A stretch of 64,000 nt of DNA, taken from contig JANXSF010000007.1 in NCBI GenBank assembly GCA_025352795.1, positions 1 to 64,000 on the forward strand, read 5' to 3'. A model generated the notes under the pieces. That model was not told the DNA's origin, ran no database searches, and worked only from the letters and a program-made list of their open reading frames with translations. Below, piece by piece: positions 62,352 through 64,000 of the stretch; the stretch's first letter is position 1, and each line of letters begins with the position of its first letter. This DNA is from Acidobacteriota bacterium (GTDB taxonomy: Bacteria; Acidobacteriota; Terriglobia; Bryobacterales; Bryobacteraceae). The position numbers and the translations under genes are program-made.

Positions 62352-62953
62352 ATCGCACACTACTGCTGATACTGGGCATCTTCCTTACGATCGCATCGTC
62401 GGTCACGGGACTGGTGATTATTCCCAACTGGCAATTTCAGGAATTGAAACCAGTAGTCAAAAACGAAGGCCAGCAGTTCCCGGCTCCATATGAAGGGGAA
62501 GCAGCCCAGGGACGTCGCGTTTACATAGATCAAGGCTGCATTTACTGCCACACCCAGCAGGTCCGCATGAAAGGGTACGGTGCGGATATTCGACGTGGCT
62601 GGGGAACTCGCCGCTCTGTTCCTCGCGATTATATTTACGACCGCCCTCACCAGTTAGGCACCATGCGCACTGGTCCTGATCTGGCCAACATCGGCGGACG
62701 TCAGCCTTCAAGCGAATGGCATGCGCTGCATCTTTATAACCCACAGATCACTTCCCCCGGATCGGTCATGCCTCGGTTCGATTACTTATTCACTGAAGTT
62801 ACAGAACCCTCACAACTAACTAACCTAGCAGTTAAGGTTCCAGTGGGTTCCGGTAGGGTCACTCATATTATTCCCACCGAACGTGGGCAGTCGCTGATTA
62901 GTTATCTTACGCGGTTGAATCAATCCTACCCATTTCCAGAGGCAAATCAATGA
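62348..62953 (+). CDS. ccoO: cbb3 oxidase monohaem cytochrome c subunit
   Basis: This is a 201-residue membrane-anchored cytochrome c that passes electrons to CcoN. An N-terminal helix (residues 4-26, LLLILGIFLTIASSVTGLVI) is followed by the haem motif CIYCH at 64-68 in QGCIYCHTQQVRMKGYG, and a likely axial Met in GSVMPRFDY. Its length and the GTRRSVPRDYIYDRPH segment are those of CcoO. The stop overlaps ccoP. Confidence 0.95.
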   Translation: MNRTLLLILGIFLTIASSVTGLVIIPNWQFQELKPVVKNEGQQFPAPYEGEAAQGRRVYIDQGCIYCHTQQVRMKGYGADIRRGWGTRRSVPRDYIYDRPHQLGTMRTGPDLANIGGRQPSSEWHALHLYNPQITSPGSVMPRFDYLFTEVTEPSQLTNLAVKVPVGSGRVTHIIPTERGQSLISYLTRLNQSYPFPEANQ

Positions 62954-63636
62954 GCGAAGCTACACCGACCGGAGGTGCACCAAACGAAGTCACGCCTCCC
63001 AACCCCGATGCAATCTTCGCATTGCACTCGGCAGCCATGCGCGAGGCTTCCGAACCGCGCGATGGCATTAAGCCCACGCCTGTCTCTTACCTGATTATGT
63101 GCTTCTTCTGGGTACTTTTCGGAGGATGGTACATGGGTTATTACAGTGGAGAGTTCAGAGCCAACGGTCTAAACGAACGTGCTGTTGGAGGACCGCTTGC
63201 TGCTGCACCTCCTCAAAATCCTATGGTGCTGGGCAAAGAAATATTTGGTCCCTGTATGCAATGCCACCAGGAGACCGGTCTGGGTGTACCAGGCAGTTAT
63301 CCTCCATTAGTCGGCTCTGAGTATGTACTGGGAGACAAGCGCCGTTTAGTGGCCATTCTGCTGAACGGAATCACTGGTGATCTAGTAGTCAAAGGAAAAA
63401 CTTACAATTCGCAGATGCCAAGTTGGAAGCTTCGCGAAGATGAAGAAATTGCCGCTGTGCTCACTTACATCCGCGCTAGTTGGGGGAATTCGGCAGATAG
63501 TGTACCTACCAATCTGGTTACAACTATCCGCAAAGAGCTGGGCGATAAAGGGGGCTGGGATGCTAAGTCGCTAGCCGAATTCGCCGAATCAAAGCCAGCG
63601 GCAGTAACTCCAGTGGAAGCCCAAGCAACTAAGTAG
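62950..63636 (+). CDS. ccoP: CcoP-like cytochrome c subunit, one haem
   Basis: This is a 228-residue subunit with one membrane helix (about 44-63, SYLIMCFFWVLFGGWYMGYY) and a single haem motif CMQCH (102-106) in FGPCMQCHQETGLG. CcoP usually has two haem c groups; only one CxxCH is present, so this is a short or monohaem form. Axial Met is probably in NSQMPSWKL. It receives electrons from soluble cytochrome c. The next gene begins 5 bases after its stop. Confidence 0.88.
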   Translation: MSEATPTGGAPNEVTPPNPDAIFALHSAAMREASEPRDGIKPTPVSYLIMCFFWVLFGGWYMGYYSGEFRANGLNERAVGGPLAAAPPQNPMVLGKEIFGPCMQCHQETGLGVPGSYPPLVGSEYVLGDKRRLVAILLNGITGDLVVKGKTYNSQMPSWKLREDEEIAAVLTYIRASWGNSADSVPTNLVTTIRKELGDKGGWDAKSLAEFAESKPAAVTPVEAQATK

Positions 63637-63641
63637 AGTCA

Positions 63642-64000
63642 ATGCTTCTCGACACCAACCACTTACGAAGCGCAACATCCGACCGCCAACAGCAAGCCGC
63701 CCAAATTGCTTGTGCCTGTTTGGAAGAAGCACCTGCGTCGTTGTGGTGGCGCATCGGCGGCAGCGCATTCCTGGCGATGAATGGCATGGTTTTCAGTATC
63801 GCCTTGAATGGTTCCGACGTCACCCCGGCCGAACGGTACAACCTGGAACTTACGGTGTTCTTTGTAACTTTACCCGTTTTCTTTTTACTAAGTTGGGAGT
63901 TTCTGCAAGCCACTTGGAGGTCGTTACTACTCCGCCAGCTCTCCATTGAATTTCTGTTCTTACTCGGAATCGTAAGTAGTCTTACGGCTTCCGCTTTGTT
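63642..64000 (+). CDS. Membrane protein, probably CcoI-type P-ATPase (partial)
   Basis: The open frame runs off the window end. The first 119 residues have a soluble start (LRSATSDRQQQAAQIACACLEEAP), then helices GGSAFLAMNGMVFSIALNGS, LTVFFVTLPVFFLLSWEFLQA and LSIEFLFLLGIVSSLTASA. This layout, directly after ccoP, suggests the copper-exporting P-type ATPase that supplies CuB to the oxidase. No phosphorylation motif lies within the window, so the assignment is inferred from position and helices. Confidence 0.55.
   Translation, partial: MLLDTNHLRSATSDRQQQAAQIACACLEEAPASLWWRIGGSAFLAMNGMVFSIALNGSDVTPAERYNLELTVFFVTLPVFFLLSWEFLQATWRSLLLRQLSIEFLFLLGIVSSLTASAL

Noticed and set aside
1-64000. CRISPR array
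   Set aside because: No regularly spaced direct repeats with unique spacers were seen; the CHAT gene is not near any cas gene in this window.

Overview
This window looks like chromosomal DNA of a Gram-negative acidobacterium, most likely of the Bryobacter/Solibacter group. That placement is an inference from gene content. There are two very large TonB-dependent receptors with a carboxypeptidase-regulatory (Oar-like) N-terminus, a planctomycete-type PSCyt/PSD1 + DUF1501 pair, lipid A genes (fabZ-lpxA-lpxI), a UPF0182 protein and a cbb3 oxidase operon. I saw no rRNA, tRNA, CRISPR array or complete insertion sequence.

Layout. Bases 1-398 hold repeats only: a direct repeat resembling an IS end, and a 32-base-arm palindrome. 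Bases 399-5691 carry a secreted EXORDIUM-like protein, an alpha/beta hydrolase, and the divergent serine pair serC/serA. Bases 5829-8165 carry an RRM protein and a two-gene ATPase + DUF4276 locus, probably an old defence cassette. Three apparent single-base lesions interrupt that locus. Bases 8291-10719 carry a cyclophilin and a 5'-nucleotidase. Bases 10806-18534 form a MoxR-DUF58-BatA-VWA operon. It is split by an almost perfect 40-base-arm inverted repeat and ends in a broken SelA-like gene. Bases 18595-25056 hold a secreted unknown, a VapBC pair, an RlmD-type methyltransferase, an SDR, trpS, an MFS transporter and a small P-loop kinase.

Bases 25063-29534 (minus strand) are an ECF sigma / zinc anti-sigma / unknown / TPR-CHAT operon. 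The CHAT protein is a predicted lipoprotein caspase-like protease next to a sigma and anti-sigma pair, which makes this the best candidate here for an undescribed regulatory system. Bases 29707-36638 hold membrane, PilZ and ABC exporter genes and the PSD1/DUF1501 pair. Bases 36797-53243 hold the two Oar-like receptors around UPF0182, a peroxiredoxin-like protein, a phosphofructokinase with PPi-type residues, a methyltransferase, orphan HicB-like and DUF2442 genes, DUF1569, a LssY_C/beta-barrel protein and an M48 protease.

Bases 53264-55691 hold a small membrane protein, a CYTH protein, and an HTH + AbiEii-like nucleotidyltransferase pair. A perfect 13-base-arm palindrome lies at the promoter of that pair. 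Bases 55753-59850 are the lipid A operon (fabZ-lpxA-lpxI-Gfo/Idh-TonB). Bases 59893-64000 hold a small secreted protein and a ccoS-ccoN-ccoO-ccoP operon running into a partial membrane protein, probably a CcoI-type P-ATPase. A near-consensus sigma-54 promoter precedes the cco operon.

Several genes (the ATPase, DUF4276 and the SelA-like gene) are each broken by one-base changes. These may be real decay or consensus errors in the assembly, and read evidence would decide.
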